NCBI GenBank assembly: GCA_031769625.1
Contig: JAUIMM010000015.1
Span: forward strand, 31,755,501-31,819,500
Reading direction: 5' to 3'
From: Taudactylus pleione
Lineage: Eukaryota > Chordata > Amphibia > Anura > Myobatrachidae
DNA length: 64,000 nucleotides
The notes beneath the pieces were generated by a model, which saw nothing but the letters and a program-made list of their open reading frames with translations, was not told the DNA's origin and made no database searches. Shown in pieces: positions 20,964-33,068 of the stretch. The first letter of the stretch is position 1. Each line of letters begins with the position of its first letter. Position numbers and translations under genes: made by a program.

Positions 20964-22299
20964 TTGGTACAAAGTGTTAATAGCTACCCGAGTTTAATGG
21001 CTACCAGGCATTAAGGGCAGTTATTAATTAAAAAAGGTTAACTGTGCCAAATAGATTAACTGATATACGGTAGGATAAATAATTGCACAAAGGGGTTAAA
21101 GTGCTGTGTAGGGGGTAATTTGCTGTAGTGGGTGCTATTTGGCTCAATATTGTGTATACGAGAAGCAACACTGAGGACTGTTATACATGCCGGGAACCAA
21201 TGGCATTGTGCTTAGTGCTTATGGAGATATTCTGTAGGATAAATGACACGGAGACATTCAAGGGCTGGCTGGCAACTTTTAGCCTGGGGGGCAGAGTCAA
21301 GTAAGTGGCCCTGACTTTTCTATCAGCGCATTGCAATGGGAAACCAGACAAAAAAATAAACCTGTAGACATGATCTGTCTAATGTGAATATAGTTTCAAT
21401 AGCCGATAAAATAAATGAAAAATAGTTTTGTCAAACAGCTTTAAACAAATACAACACCTACCGACCCCATCTGCCGGTGATGGGCATGTCGCAGGTATGT
21501 CAGAAACTGCATTGAGAGTTGTAGTTCAACAGCGATGGACTGACAGACAGTCTGCGCCTGCATAAGGCAGGTTCAATGTCCATTGGTTCAGCTGAAGGAT
21601 TCATTCCTTTGTCGGTGTGCATCTCAATAGGACGCCCATCGGCTGCGCATTACTATACAGGGACAGTAGAGGCTGCTAGTTACTCTACTGCGTCCACTTC
21701 TGAATCACGTCTTCAATCTTCCTGCTTATGTTGTCTCCCTACATATTTTGTTGACTGTATATACCAACCCTGCATTATATGACTCACATAATTATTCGAA
21801 ATTCTCCCTCTAAGAGCTATGTATCATTAGTAAAAATGCTGTAAAACCAACGAGAACTGATATAGATGTCTCACCATCCACAGCAGATATCAAAGATATC
21901 TACCGCAGACTAGCGGCACAGCAAGCCTCATAATATTCTATGGGGCCGCGATGTGGCCATATTCATCAAGCTCCGGAAAATGAGTCTTGAGTCCAGTATG
22001 CAATGCCATCTATAGACAGCGTTGCATATAGAAGTCTGTGCAATAGGACTCCTGGGTCATAACCTGGAAGTCAGAACTTTGGACTGGGAGTGAGTAGTGT
22101 AAGTATAAAGGGACGGGGATGGGAGGGACAGAAGGCACAGCCCACCCCTAGAGACATTGCATATGATAGGAATTATTGTAGTATAATGGCGTTTGTGGGG
22201 TTGTGTGTAATGGAGTTTAATAGGAATTGTGGTACTGTTCATAACACTTGTTGTGAGATACATATAATCTGAGTATCTGATTTATGTTAACAGTTGACA
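20964..22299. other. no recognised gene
   Basis: About 1.3 kb without a recognisable feature. Confidence 0.35.
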
Positions 22300-22301
22300 C
22301 A

Positions 22302-22477
22302 TGGGGGTACATTTACTAAAGTGCGGGTTTTTAGAAGTGGAGATGTTGCCCATAGCAACCAATCAGATTCTAGCTATTATCTTCTAGAAAGTGCTAGATA
22401 AATGTTAAGTAGAATGTGATTGGTTGCTATGGGCAACATCTCCACTTATAAAACCTCCACTTTAGTAACTATACCCC
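22302..22477. mobile_element. short palindromic MITE
   Basis: Ends GGGGGTACATTTACTAAAGTG and CACTTTAGTAACTATACCCC. Long complementary arms pair (gtggagatgttgcccatagc with its complement at about 22421-22440), so nearly the whole 176 bp folds as a hairpin. The ends suggest a Harbinger- or mariner-like family. Confidence 0.75.
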
Positions 22478-23272
22478 ATAGAGTTTTGTGTTTGTGAGAT
22501 AGCATGTATGGATAAGTACTAACTATAGGATAGAGTTACATTGATGCATCTGTGGAGTAAAATAGTAGTATATATAGTTGCATATGTGCATTAAAGATAG
22601 TGATAGTGTTGGCCTAATTCAGAGGTGCACGCAGTCCACACTCAATGCCGATGTTCAGGTAGTTCAGTGATTAATTGCAACTGTGCAAGTGCAAGCAATT
22701 CTGAATTACACAGAGTGTACACACAAAGATACAGTTGCATTAGGTATAGATGGTATCAGATACTGGGTGGCAAAGTGATGGGCATTCTTAAGTGGTGCCT
22801 GGGAGGTGGCCTAAAGTGAATGCAAGAAAGTTAGTCTCAGGGGTGTGTTATGGGAGTGTTGCAGGCGTGTCAGTGAGAGCGGCTGCGTTCCCCAGACACT
22901 CTGCCGCTGCCACAGAGGCCAGAGTTAGATGGAGAAACTGCACCTGCCTTAAAGCTGGTCGATGGTGCAATTGATGGTGCACCAATGGTGACATGGCAAT
23001 AATAACGGCAGTATTACAGTGTGCAGAGACGCTGAAAGTGGGTGTCTCAGTGCTTGTACATTAAGATGAAAACATCTACACCAGGGGAAGGCTGATTCTA
23101 GCATTTGTATATTATTGCAGCCGCAACTCCGGCAACAGACACGAGAGCAGATGCAGCATTGCCCGTCTTTCACTGATGCCCTGTATGCTTGATTTGGAAC
23201 ATATAGTTGCTATGGCATTTATGAGATTGTGTACGTTGTTAGTAATGATTGCGTGGAAAGGCAAGGAACACT
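22478..23272. other. no recognised gene
   Basis: Mixed sequence with no clear domain or repeat boundary. Confidence 0.35.
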
Positions 23273-23863
23273 GGGCCCGATTCAGACCCGCTCGCTAGGA
23301 TGCTTTCGCACGCAGCCAGCCGATGTTTGCATTCTCCACATGCGTACGCATTGCAGTGCGTGTGCACAAACCAGTCCATGCAATCACAAAGTGTACACTC
23401 GCTGAGCATAGCCACCTCGCTAGGATGGGTGACAGGAGACGCCATTTGTGGGTGGTGACAGGGGCTGGTCGCTGGAAACGGGGGAGTGGTGGTGCGAATG
23501 CAGGCGTGCCTGAGCATCTTAACACTGTATCAGAGGCGTGCATAATTAAGATGCAGCATCATAGTACACGTCACTTGGCTGAATTTTACACTGAAGTGCT
23601 CGCAGTGCTTGCGGTAGGGAATGGTCAACCACAAGTGCTGCGTATGCATCCGTTGGTACTCAATGTTACCGATTGTTGCATACACTTCCTGGAGATGACG
23701 TGCATTAATGGGCATCTTAAGACAGGCTAGTGGGCATCTAGTTACACACCACAATCGCACCCTAAGACATAGTGGGCGTACTAATGCCTTGCCATGCGAT
23801 CGTCGGATTTGCATACGCTGGCTGCGTTCGAATGCATCTAGTGAGCAGGTCTGAATCGAGCCC
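23273..23863. mobile_element. Harbinger-like non-autonomous element
   Basis: Inverted ends GGGCCCGATTCAGACC and GGTCTGAATCGAGCCC (about 590 bp apart), both preceded outward by CACTG/CAGTG. The interior is rich in gcg and tgcg words and partly palindromic. It belongs to the same broad family as the elements at 24490, 38448, 41716 and 48062. Confidence 0.65.
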
Positions 23864-24489
23864 ACAGTGCATAACCACTGAGCCACTGGGGAAAAAAGTG
23901 TCTCCCAATAGTGTAACAAGAACTAAGAATTAAGCTGTATAATTACAAAAGATGTATACAGTTTGATAAATCATAAGAGCTACTATTTACCATGCTAGTA
24001 TGAAACATATAAACATACATATAGATGTGTCCTGCTACATCTTTGCTCCATATGCCATGTAGCACGTCCTGCTAGTCGCGCTATGCCGTGGCTTATTGAG
24101 TCACATCATAACGTACTGAAGCACTGGAAAACCCAGATAGTGTAATACAACTTTGTATCCACCAGATGTCGCTTTTCCTAAACTGCACGGTGCATATGTA
24201 CAAAAAGACAATGCAATGTCTGTAGTACCGCCCACTGATTGGCTGACTGAACCTGTCATTCCGTATGCTATAGTCCTGGATCGAGAGCTGTAATTGAGTG
24301 TGTAATATAGGATTAAATCATTTGGTGTGCGAGTCCTGAGTACACTTTTGGAAAACAATTTATAAATGTGTTCTGCCATCGTTATTAAAGTATATTATGT
24401 TACATACACGTATCAGCACGATAACACCTCATTTTAGATAAGTCAGTGCCAGTATGTGCACATTGTTCTGCAATGATGTGCGGTACTCA

Positions 24490-25015
24490 CACTGGCCCTC
24501 ATTCAGAGGTGCTCGCAAAATGCGAGCACTCGTTCTGAATGTCGGCGGCCGCTTGTATTTTGAAGTGCGGCCTCCTGGTTGCTAGCTAAGCTGTGGTTAC
24601 CACCCACAGCTTTAGCAACTGACCAGGTTGATGGTCGCGATGGTCAAGACGAGACCCTAAGGTTGGGTCTCGGCAACCACAAGCCCCAGGGAGCTTCCTA
24701 CTCTGATCGAGCAGGAAGCTCCCCACTGACATCACTGCTGATGTCAGTGTTACCACCCACCAAACGGCAGGCGTTCCTTAAGGAACGCCTCCGTTTGTGA
24801 AACCACGCCCCTGCCACGCCTACAAAACGGGGCAAGCTGTCGATCAACATCGACAGCCGCCCCTTTTGTAGTGAGCTCCGGAGCAAGAGAATTTCTCTCT
24901 CGCTCCGGGGCATGCGCACGCGTAGTGTGGCCACTGCACGTACGCAGGGCCTTAACATCGACCCGCTTGCGAAACCTCAACAATTGCAAGCATATCTGAA
25001 TGAGGTCCACAGTGC
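24490..25015. mobile_element. Harbinger-like non-autonomous element
   Basis: Ends CACTGGCCCTCATTCAGAG and atctgaatgaggtccacagtg. The interior 24592-24960 (tggtcgcgatggtcaagac, gcgttccttaaggaacgcc, gtcgatcaacatcgac) is shared with 48065-48280 (reverse) and 48877-49312, giving three copies in the window. Confidence 0.7.
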
Positions 25016-25440
25016 CTTAGAAATGAACAGTTGGGTTTGAAGGGCACTGTATAAAACCATCACTTAACTATAAGTCTCAGCCCAGAAAGAGGTATCTTTG
25101 AATTACAAACTGACTGTGCGTTTTATGCAGTACACTTGCGGAAATGTCGGCACTTCTGTGCTGCTAGGAGTTTGTACAACACATCGCTAATCGGTACATA
25201 TCAGTAAGTGCTGGTCACTGCAGCACTGTAGAAAGTGGTGTGTGGCGCTCACACAGTGATGGCATGTCTTAGAAATTAGTAGTGGGGTCTGAGCAGCGGT
25301 GTATAAAACCTGCACTGAACCACAAATCTCAACCCAGAAAGAGGTGTCTTTTGATTACATGCTGAATGTGTATTTTCTGCAGCACACTTGCAGAAATGTT
25401 GGCACCGCTATGTATGAAATTATCACTCAACTACAAGCCT
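25014..25440. repeat. imperfect tandem duplication, about 250-bp period
   Basis: cagcccagaaagaggtatctttgaattaca (about 25079) recurs at about 25329 with changes. Flanking gtataaaacc, gcacacttgc and gaaatgt words keep the same order. Origin unknown. Confidence 0.6.
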
Positions 25441-26244
25441 GAGCCCAGCTTAGTTTTTAGTGTATTATTTTTTTAATTAATTTATCAGTCAGTGCTAACT
25501 GCAAATATGGAAAAGAAGTAAAACAATATTCTTTATTATCTAATAGCATTCTTTAAAGATGAATGGTGGTGTTAGAGGCAGCCTACTGTACTATATGAAA
25601 TCTTCGGTGTGGGCGGAGTAGTCAAATTTCAAACTTGATATGCCCTCTAGGTCCCTTCCCCCAAAGCAAGCATGAGCCTTTCATTAGCATAATAAAGGAC
25701 ATGTTTTGTTAGCCATGAAAAGGAGAGGAATTCATGGTGAGCATTGTGAGGACACCATCCTCCAGCCTTCATTTATATTCATTGTACGTACAGGTCTCCC
25801 AGGGGAGTGAGGGTGGGGTTAGGGGGAAGGATGCATTGCAGGGATTTTAAACCAAGTGCCCTGCACTTTACTTTGCATAATGGGGTTTATTCATAGTGCA
25901 GAGAAAAGCCCTGTTTTGAATATAAATCGTTATATATATTTTAATAAAATGACCAATAAACAATAAGGTATATGAAGGGGGGGAGGGATGCGCTAATCCA
26001 CTACAATCTGATTAGGGTTATTGCAGCTCGGCGTAAGTGAGGGCACTACAAATCAGTAAATTACCCCCTCCCCCGTACCACGACATTAAGTTGGTACGGG
26101 GCTTTATTGGATTGGTTTAGGCTTGTTTTCAGGCTTTATTGGATTGGTTTAGGCTTGTTTTGGGCTTGTTTTTTACTCATCAGTTGCTTGTTTTACATTT
26201 CAGAGGTGGCAACGCTGTACCCAATAGATTTCAGCCCTTTACTG
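25441..26244. other. no recognised gene; small tandem repeat near 26105
   Basis: Two copies of ctttattggattggtttagg lie 36 bp apart at about 26102-26155. Otherwise nothing recognised. Confidence 0.4.
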
Positions 26245-26247
26245 TAA

Positions 26248-26567
26248 AGCTGCATACACACCTAAAGATTTTCTGTCCAACCATCCGACTAGTTGATTGG
26301 TTGGAATGAAAATCTGGTAAGGTATGAAAGCAAATGACAATCAGCAATTTGCTCCCAAACGCCGGAAAATGGACAAAAACTGTTGTTTGAACAAATTGTT
26401 TAGATCAAACATTTAACAAAATTGTCTGAATGACCATTTTCATCTGTTTTCTGGCATTTAGAGCAAATTGATGATCATCAGTTACTCCCATACATTACCA
26501 GATTTTCATTCCAACCAATCAACTAGTTGGATGGTTGGACAGAAAATCTTTACGTGTGTATGCAGCT
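26248..26567. mobile_element. Harbinger-type MITE with long inverted repeats
   Basis: A 320-bp element with about 75-bp inverted repeats starting AGCTGCATACACAC and ending GTGTGTATGCAGCT. It is flanked by TAA at 26245-26247 and 26568-26570, the PIF/Harbinger duplication. Confidence 0.88.
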
Positions 26568-26773
26568 TAACTCAGAAATGTATAACATGGAAAAATAGTT
26601 TTTCCATAATTTCATTCGCAAAGTGAGTGCCAGGTAGTCAGCATTTGGCGGAGGTAACAGGGGTGGTTAGGCAAATGCAGGCATGTCTATGCTCTGTATG
26701 AGAGGGTAGTAGTGGGTGTCCCTATGCACAGGTAAGCTTTGGAAACATTAGCATATTTTCACAGCTGCGTCCC

Positions 26774-27640
26774 ATGGAATTGGTTGGACCTCTAATAAAG
26801 CCTGCCCGGGGTCATCAGCATAGTTTGGTGGTAATGTATTACACTACCTGTTACCCGGAAGCAATATCATCACGCAATACATCAACAAAGACAATTGCTA
26901 GGGAACTAGTACATGTCTTTAGCAGAGTGGAAATACCTAAGGAAATCCTAACTGATGAGGGTACTCCATTTATGAAAAAAATCATGAAAGAGTTGTGCCA
27001 CCTGTTTAAAGTTACTCAGGACCTCTGTGTATCACACTCAGGGGCCTATTCATCATCGATAAATGGCCCAGTAACCATGCGGAAACATTAGTTTCCGCAT
27101 ATTTTAGTTACTGGGCCATTCATCATCAGGGGTCTGATAGGACCCCTTGATATTCAGCAAACTCCGAAAACTGAAAGTTTTTGGAGTTTGCTCATGAGAA
27201 CAAGCGCCATTTTCAGACAGCGCTTGCTCTTGTAGCCCCGCTCCTTCCTATGGGAAGAGTTCAGGGGATGCAAAGAGGGATCCGAACGGATCCCTCCTCC
27301 GCCTCCTCACTACTTCCCCGGCGGTTGTGTGCATGTATGACCTTGGGTCACGCATGCGTAGCTGGGCCGAAGGGGAGGAGGTAAGTAATGCAGCTACTTC
27401 TGTAGCTACAATACTAACCAAGGGGACAGCTGCTTTTCAGAGGTTTCAAGTTTCCACCGCTGCGAGTTGTATCCCTCGCAGCGAGATCAGTACTTGATCA
27501 TCATATGGCCTCCGATGATGAATAGGCCCCTAAGGACTGATGGTTTAGTGGAGAGGTTTAACAAAATTGTAAAGAATATGCTAAAGAAAGTGGTGGAAAG
27601 TGGTACTCTGCCTGTAAAGAACAATATTATTAACTATTTA
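26774..27640 (+). pseudogene. Gmr1-type Gypsy integrase fragment, split by a MITE
   Basis: Residues such as NTSTKTIARELVHVFSR and GTPFMKKIMKELCHLFK align by eye with the integrase at 33460-33710. The reading breaks at 27040, where a 490-bp MITE sits. It resumes at 27541 with TDGLVERFNK, which contains the catalytic Glu region. The first catalytic segment is altered (VVMYYTTCYPEA). It is an isolated, decayed fragment with no LTRs nearby. Confidence 0.85.
27041..27530. mobile_element. Harbinger-type MITE (GGGGCCTATTCATCA ends)
   Basis: A 490-bp element with inverted ends GGGGCCTATTCATCATCG and CGATGATGAATAGGCCCC. It is flanked by TCA (27038-27040) and TAA (27531-27533). The interior is palindromic with a GC-rich core. 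It interrupts the integrase fragment. Confidence 0.88.
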
Positions 27641-28129
27641 ATTACTATTAAGTTAACCATGTACCCAAAACCCAGGGGGTGCATGGGAAAGCCCTGGTTG
27701 TTCCTTGGAAGATGCCATTTTCTTTTGGTGGGGACGGTCCAACTGTCTGAGCGATTCTATTCCTGGGCTAACCAGTTTGGGGCTGGTTAATGTTATGGCA
27801 GGGTACCCCATGTTGTGTGTCTCCCTGCTATAGTGTTATCTCCCCAGCTGGTTTAACCTGGTGCTTGTTATTGTAAAGTAGAGGGAATTCCATGCCATTT
27901 TATCTTCTATATTCCAATACCAGGCCAGGCTCAGAGGTCCAGGGCTGGTTATTGATTTTTGGGAAGGAGGGAGACCCAAGCAATTTTATTTAAAATTGAA
28001 CTATTTCCCTTCTACTAGCAGCATCTAAACTAGCAGCTTTGGAGAAGTGTTGGTAATATATTATATCTTCTACTAGGCTCTTACTTTTAGGTGATTAGTT
28101 CTTGATTACTGAAAACATTCGGTCGTATG
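27641..28129. other. no recognised gene
   Basis: Degraded sequence between the Gypsy fragment and the hAT tail. Nothing recognised. Confidence 0.35.
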
Positions 28130-28495
28130 GCTTATTAAACTGACATCCTGTCTGCCACTAAGTTTCACAGATGTGCTATATTCTTTTCAACTTCCATGTG
28201 TTTGTGCCGCTGCTCTGTCGCTTAGTCTAGCCAGTCAGCTTGCTGCAACCTTTGGCCAATATCTGTGTAAACAATATGTGAACTGTGAGGTGGTCAAAAT
28301 TGACTGGAAATTATTGCTATGGATGTTAATAATAATACTGTAGGATCAAAAACAGGCACAAATTACATGATTTTAGCTGTGTTTAGACATTTTTCAAAGA
28401 AATCCAACACCAAAACATTCAAGGGTGGTTTTGCCAAAATCAAAACGCGATGACGATTTAGAACCAAAACATGGGGGCTTGGTACATCTCTATAT
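28130..28495 (+). mobile_element. degraded hAT 3' tail
   Basis: Collinear with 4630-5040: catcctgtctgccact, tgtttgtgccgc, tgcaacctttggc, gtgaggtggtca, gattttagctgtg, caagggtggttttg. Divergence is high, so it is an older relative of the hAT element at the window start. Confidence 0.75.
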
Positions 28496-28794
28496 TAGAT
28501 ACCATTTATTAATGGTTTGCCTGTGTGACTTAACAAATTCATGTGTTAGATAAGTTTGTTGATTAGAACACTACATATATTTAGACATTTGTTTACAGTA
28601 GGTCTGATTACATTAGGTTGCTATTGCAATTTGAGATAACTCATGGATTACCTGAAGTGTGTCAGCTTTTTAAATCATAGTGGGAACTGGATGTTTAAGA
28701 GTGAAAGAGGTATATAATATTGGAGAGAATACTAGTATTTTTTTTTAACAGACCAGGTGGTTTTGCTTTGATTAACCGTTTCTCAGACATATTT

Positions 28795-29010
28795 TAGGTG
28801 TACTTGTTGGGTTCTGAGCAGGACACTACTTGTGTGGAGTTTGTATGGTTTCTTCTGGGTGCTCTGTTTTCATCTCATACGCCATAAAGATACTGGTAGA
28901 TGAAGTGGCACCTGATGAAATTAGTATGTTTGTGTGTCTTCTTCACAAGGTAAGCAATATAGATGATAGGCTACGCTGGGGCAGGGACTGATGTGGATGA
29001 TCAAATACTA
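28795..29010 (+). mobile_element. degraded SINE copy
   Basis: Shares tgtgtggagtttgtatgg, ctctgttttcatctcatac, aaagatactggtaga and gggcagggactgatgtgg with the SINE at 19752. The tRNA-like head is missing. Confidence 0.6.
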
Positions 29011-30166
29011 TTTCCATATAATGCTGCATAATAGTATATACATGAAAGTTAATAAATAAATAAAGATTAGTATTTTCTAAATTCCCCACAAAGCAATATC
29101 CTTCAAATATATTGGCAGCATGCCATTCAGGTAGTGCAACGATCTGAATAATGGACAGAGGTCCTTTAGTTTTCCTTTACAACATTGATGCCACATATGG
29201 TATATAGATCAATCAAATGTATTTCCTTCCAGAAGCAAAAGAAAAATGCCTCCACGGAATGCGAGTTTTATTTTTTATTAATCCTCAGCAACACTTTCTC
29301 TTCAAATGAGCAATCAAGAAAAGTGCAGCCATGTGAAAGGTCAGACTTGTAACTCTAATAACCTTATATATGATTCAGTCAGTGGCCCTCCTCCCTCTTT
29401 AACCTTATTGATTCATACTCATCCAGAGACTCATAGAGATGCCAATTCAATCCATCCAGGGAAAGCACAGTGACCTTTGTTCTCTCAAAGCATTAGAGAG
29501 ATTTTCTACATCAATAGCAAAACAATCTGGCATTGTTCCGGACAAAACAAAATTGGAAACAGTAGGAAGTAAATTAATATTTTGTTTTTGCTGTTATTAC
29601 AAGGCTACACCATTATCATATCACTTCTATCACCTAATCTGATTCATAAAAAAAATACAGAGGTAAGAAGGTTCAATTATGGTGTGCAGATAATGTTAGC
29701 GTCACCATGTATATGTTCAGTGTATAAGGTAGCGCTGTGGGGGTCATGTAGAGAAGGGGGTATTTCTGTTTTTGTTTGCATAAAAAAACTGTATTCGTTA
29801 TTGCACGTGCACCGCATTTGCATATGTTTTTCTTGTGCAGATTTTGTTGTATCATAATATTACGACTTCTTCCGACCAGAGTGATAGAAATGGGAGGTGA
29901 GCATAGGCTGACCACAGTAAGGGTATGTTCACGTAATTGCAACTAAGGTAGAAATGTGACATGGGGACCCACAAATCATCAGTGTATCAGGCCCCAAAAT
30001 TTCTTTTGCCGGGCCTGTGTTTAATGCCCAAGAACATTTAACAGAAATGTAAAATGAAGATACAAATAATACATAACAACTTCATAACAATTTAACCCCT
30101 TCACTGAAGTAGTAACCAATGAAGTTAGTTCTTTCACCGCCAGCTCGAGTCAGGTGATTCCCTTAA
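29011..30166. other. no recognised gene
   Basis: AT-rich flank up to the ERV insertion site. Nothing recognised. Confidence 0.35.
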
Positions 30167-30171
30167 ACACT

Positions 30172-30649
30172 TGACGAAGCTGGATTAGTGGCTGAGACGG
30201 AATCAGCGTAAAAATTAGCATGCGTGACGTCATATTGCGAATGGCAGCTAGACTCCATTTTAGAAACAAGAATCTGCAAGATGCCATTTTGCGACCAGCG
30301 CCATTTTAAGTTACAACTCACAAGCTAAGTACAGATGGCAATGTTTTTGATAATCTTCCAAAAACAACTAGAAAAACAGCCCCTGAGAAAAGTAAATAGA
30401 ATAGAAAATACACCAGAATACTGTGAGTGTTTTACATACAAATTGGGAATCCCTGTATGTAGACAAGTATAGTTGTGGCAATTGTAATATAAACCAGACA
30501 TTGATCTAAACAATGGAATTTGTCTGAATCCTAAACAGGTTTTAGTCCCACACCCAGACAGAATGGCCCCGGCTTCACAGCTGGGGTAACATTTGCATTG
30601 CAGTTTGAAACTGTAAGTAAGGAATCAGATATGTGAGTGTATGTGTATG

Positions 30650-30680
<31 letters not shown>
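30172..30680 (+). repeat. ERV 5' LTR, first part
   Basis: 30178-30500 is nearly identical to 44270-44583 in the 3' LTR (for example gattagtggctgag, atggcagctagactcc, aaacaactagaaaaacagcccc). It starts TGACGAAG right after the ACACT duplication. It ends in a (TG)n/(TA)n tract into which the Gypsy element inserted. Confidence 0.85.
30640..30680. repeat. (TG)n/(TA)n microsatellite, left of the Gypsy insertion
   Basis: tatgtatgtatata then (ta)n. The same tract continues on the other side at 36387-36440, so the Gypsy element entered a microsatellite in the LTR. Confidence 0.85.
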
Positions 30681-31265
30681 TGTGATAGAATCACTGGTAA
30701 AGTGGTCTGTGGCAGGTACATTTGTCCCAGATTCCTGTCCCAGGAGAAAGTCTGCAGTGTGGCAGGCTTGAGTCTTGGCTTTTTGAAAAGCCGGTTTGGG
30801 ACCTGGGGGTTGTGGGTGAGAGGAGAGGGAGGGCTCCACCCACGGCCACTCCAGGTTTTGGTTCTCACAGCCTGGTAACAGGCTTGATTGGGTTCCCACC
30901 TGAGGGTGGCCAATATAAGCCTAGTGTGTTGAGGGCTGATTGTCTCACCTGGGAGAGCAGACAGGGAGTTTGCTCAGAGACACTTGAAAACCTAACTGTA
31001 AGTGTTGTGCTGTGCTTTTGTTGCTGGTGAGGGCATTAGGCCCTGCCAGGTTCTGGTAGTGAGGGAACTACCTGTGAAGTTAGTGCCCCGACAGGGCTAG
31101 GATTTATGTTTATGTTTTCTTTATGTTGTTTCTGTCATTGTACAATAAAGACTGGCGCCGACCAGCTTGTACTTGCATCCATCCAGTACTGTTTTTCAGC
31201 TGCTGTGTGTGAAAGGAAGGAGTCCTCTACCCAGGAGAGGGACCCCCTAACCTAACTGTGTCACA
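30681..31265 (+). repeat. 5' LTR of Gmr1 element
   Basis: 585 bp from TGTGATAG to ctgtgTCACA, with 5-bp perfect inverted termini. It contains an AATAAA signal (about 31144). The 3' copy is at 35783-36386. Confidence 0.92.
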
Positions 31266-31290
31266 ATATGGTGGAGAATGCGGGCAACCA
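31266..31290 (+). other. primer-binding site region of Gmr1 element
   Basis: atatggtggagaatgcgggc follows the LTR end directly. The TGGTGGAG start is typical of a primer site complementary to a tRNA 3' end. I could not assign the tRNA. Confidence 0.5.
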
Positions 31291-31460
31291 CACACACTAA
31301 AGTTGCAGCAAGAGGAAAACTTTCCATTTAAAAATTAAAGGGACAGACACCCAATTTGTGAGTGTGGAAATAACACTGTGTCCTTGGAGTCCCATAGAGG
31401 AGGCGTCAGCCAATGCTCAGAGAGGCAAGGTTCAGCTTCCAACCTACACCCCAGGACAAA

Positions 31461-33068
31461 ATGGAGGACATTATTAAGGCCTTGCTCCAAGCTACAGCAG
31501 CCCAGCAGGAATCTACCAGGGCTCAGCAGGAAGCTACAGCAGCTCAGCAGGAGACTAACAGACTTCAACAGGTCTCCATTGAGGAAACCCGCCAGGCCTT
31601 AGCGGAAAACAGCCAGGCCATAAGAGAGGTGGTACAGCACCTGGTCGCCCGGCCCAGAGATGTTGCTACTGGTCCTCCCACCCCCACTCACTCCGTACGA
31701 GCCAGTCACTTCCTTCAAAAGATGACTTCGGGCGATGATGTGGAGGCCTATCTCGCCGCATTTGAAAGAATGGCCGAAAGGGAGAGTTGGCCCAAGGAGC
31801 AGTGGGCAAGTCTGGTGGCACCTTTTTTGTCTGGGGAGCGACAAAAAGCATATTTCGACTTATGCCTGGCTGATGCCAAGGACTATAAAAAACTAAAACA
31901 GGAGATCCTAACTCGCTTGGGAGTCACCACCTTTGTTTGTGCCCAACGGGTCCACCGCTGGGAGTTCCATAGGGACAAGCCTCCACGTTCACAGATGCAT
32001 GACCTCGTCCATCTGTCCTCAAAATGGCTACAGCCCGAGACGCTGACGGGACCACAGATCGTGGAAAGGGTTGTGATGGACCGGTACCTGCGATCATTAC
32101 CTGTGACTCTGCGCAAGTGGGTGAGCCATGCAGACCCTAAGTCCACGGACCAGTTGGTCGAGCTGGTGGAGAGGTACATGGTGGCTGAGGAGCTGATGAG
32201 TATGCCCCACCGAGCCCCGATGGCGCACCGGCGAACTCCCACAGACACTGGTAAGACTGTTCCAGGGGAGAAGGGTGCTGGGCGGTGGAATGTACCTAAG
32301 ACTGAGGGTGTAGAACCTGGAGACAGGCCAGCCAGGCCAGGAAGGTTCTTGCCCCGTAAACGACTAGACATTAATATGACTCAGTGTTTCCGATGTGGTG
32401 GCTTCGGCCATATTGCCACTAATTGTTCACTTACAACTGAACCTATGCAATGTGATACTGCTCATGTCTACCGCAGGGGGTCTTTCTTTGCACAGACAGC
32501 CTGTACGGCTGACCGGCAGGCTGAGACTGATAAGCACATGTGTGTACTCACTGTAGATGGCAACCGAGTAGAGGCACTGTTAGACTCTGGTAGCTTGGTG
32601 ACACTTATAAAAGCTGAGCTGGTGAACCCCTTGAGGTATACAGGGAAAACTGTTGGTGTGACCTGCATACATGGGGATACTCGATATTATGTTATGGCCG
32701 AGGTGAACATCGAGACACCATGTGGCTCTGCTATAGTTTCTGTGGGTTTGGTGCATGGTCTGGTGTACGATGCAATATTGGGGAGAGACTTTGCTCACTT
32801 CTGGAAGTTGTGGGAAAGCCGTTTTGTTCCAGAGGTGAACAACCCCGATCCATTTGAGAAATTTGTCGATGTAGTGGAGGAGGGAGTTTCTTCTGAGTCA
32901 GAGTTATTCCCTTTCTCTACTATGGTTGGCGAACTAGAGAATGCGGAGCGTGATGGTGGCCCGCCAACTGATGTGCCTCCCATTGAGGTGGGAAGTGTTG
33001 TTGGGCCAGGTGATCGTCTGCCTGATGTAGAGGTTAGAAGAGAAGTCTGCCGTGGAGCAGTTGAATGA
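31461..33068 (+). CDS. Gmr1 Gag-protease with SCAN-like capsid
   Basis: I choose the ATG at 31461 because it opens MEDIIKALLQAT; an upstream in-frame ATG at 31413 is less likely. Residues 1-60 are a Gln/Ala-rich coiled coil (repeats of AQQE). Residues about 80-250 are a SCAN-like capsid region (SHFLQKMTSGDDVEAYLAAF, then LSSKWLQPETLTGPQIVE). Near residue 308 is a CCHC knuckle (CFRCGGFGHIATNC). Near residue 373 is a retropepsin active site (ALLDSGSLVTLI). The vertebrate SCAN domain is known to derive from a Gmr1-like Gag. The frame is uninterrupted and overlaps the pol frame by 17 bases, shifted +1. That shift may be programmed or a mutation. Confidence 0.88.
   Translation: MEDIIKALLQATAAQQESTRAQQEATAAQQETNRLQQVSIEETRQALAENSQAIREVVQHLVARPRDVATGPPTPTHSVRASHFLQKMTSGDDVEAYLAAFERMAERESWPKEQWASLVAPFLSGERQKAYFDLCLADAKDYKKLKQEILTRLGVTTFVCAQRVHRWEFHRDKPPRSQMHDLVHLSSKWLQPETLTGPQIVERVVMDRYLRSLPVTLRKWVSHADPKSTDQLVELVERYMVAEELMSMPHRAPMAHRRTPTDTGKTVPGEKGAGRWNVPKTEGVEPGDRPARPGRFLPRKRLDINMTQCFRCGGFGHIATNCSLTTEPMQCDTAHVYRRGSFFAQTACTADRQAETDKHMCVLTVDGNRVEALLDSGSLVTLIKAELVNPLRYTGKTVGVTCIHGDTRYYVMAEVNIETPCGSAIVSVGLVHGLVYDAILGRDFAHFWKLWESRFVPEVNNPDPFEKFVDVVEEGVSSESELFPFSTMVGELENAERDGGPPTDVPPIEVGSVVGPGDRLPDVEVRREVCRGAVE

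Noticed and set aside
22625..23730. Clustered open frames that might be host exons
   Set aside because: No recognisable domain, and much of the stretch lies in a Harbinger-like element.
30722..31030. Frames inside the Gmr1 LTRs (also 35726-36149)
   Set aside because: They lie in non-coding LTR sequence, and both LTR copies give the same chance frames.
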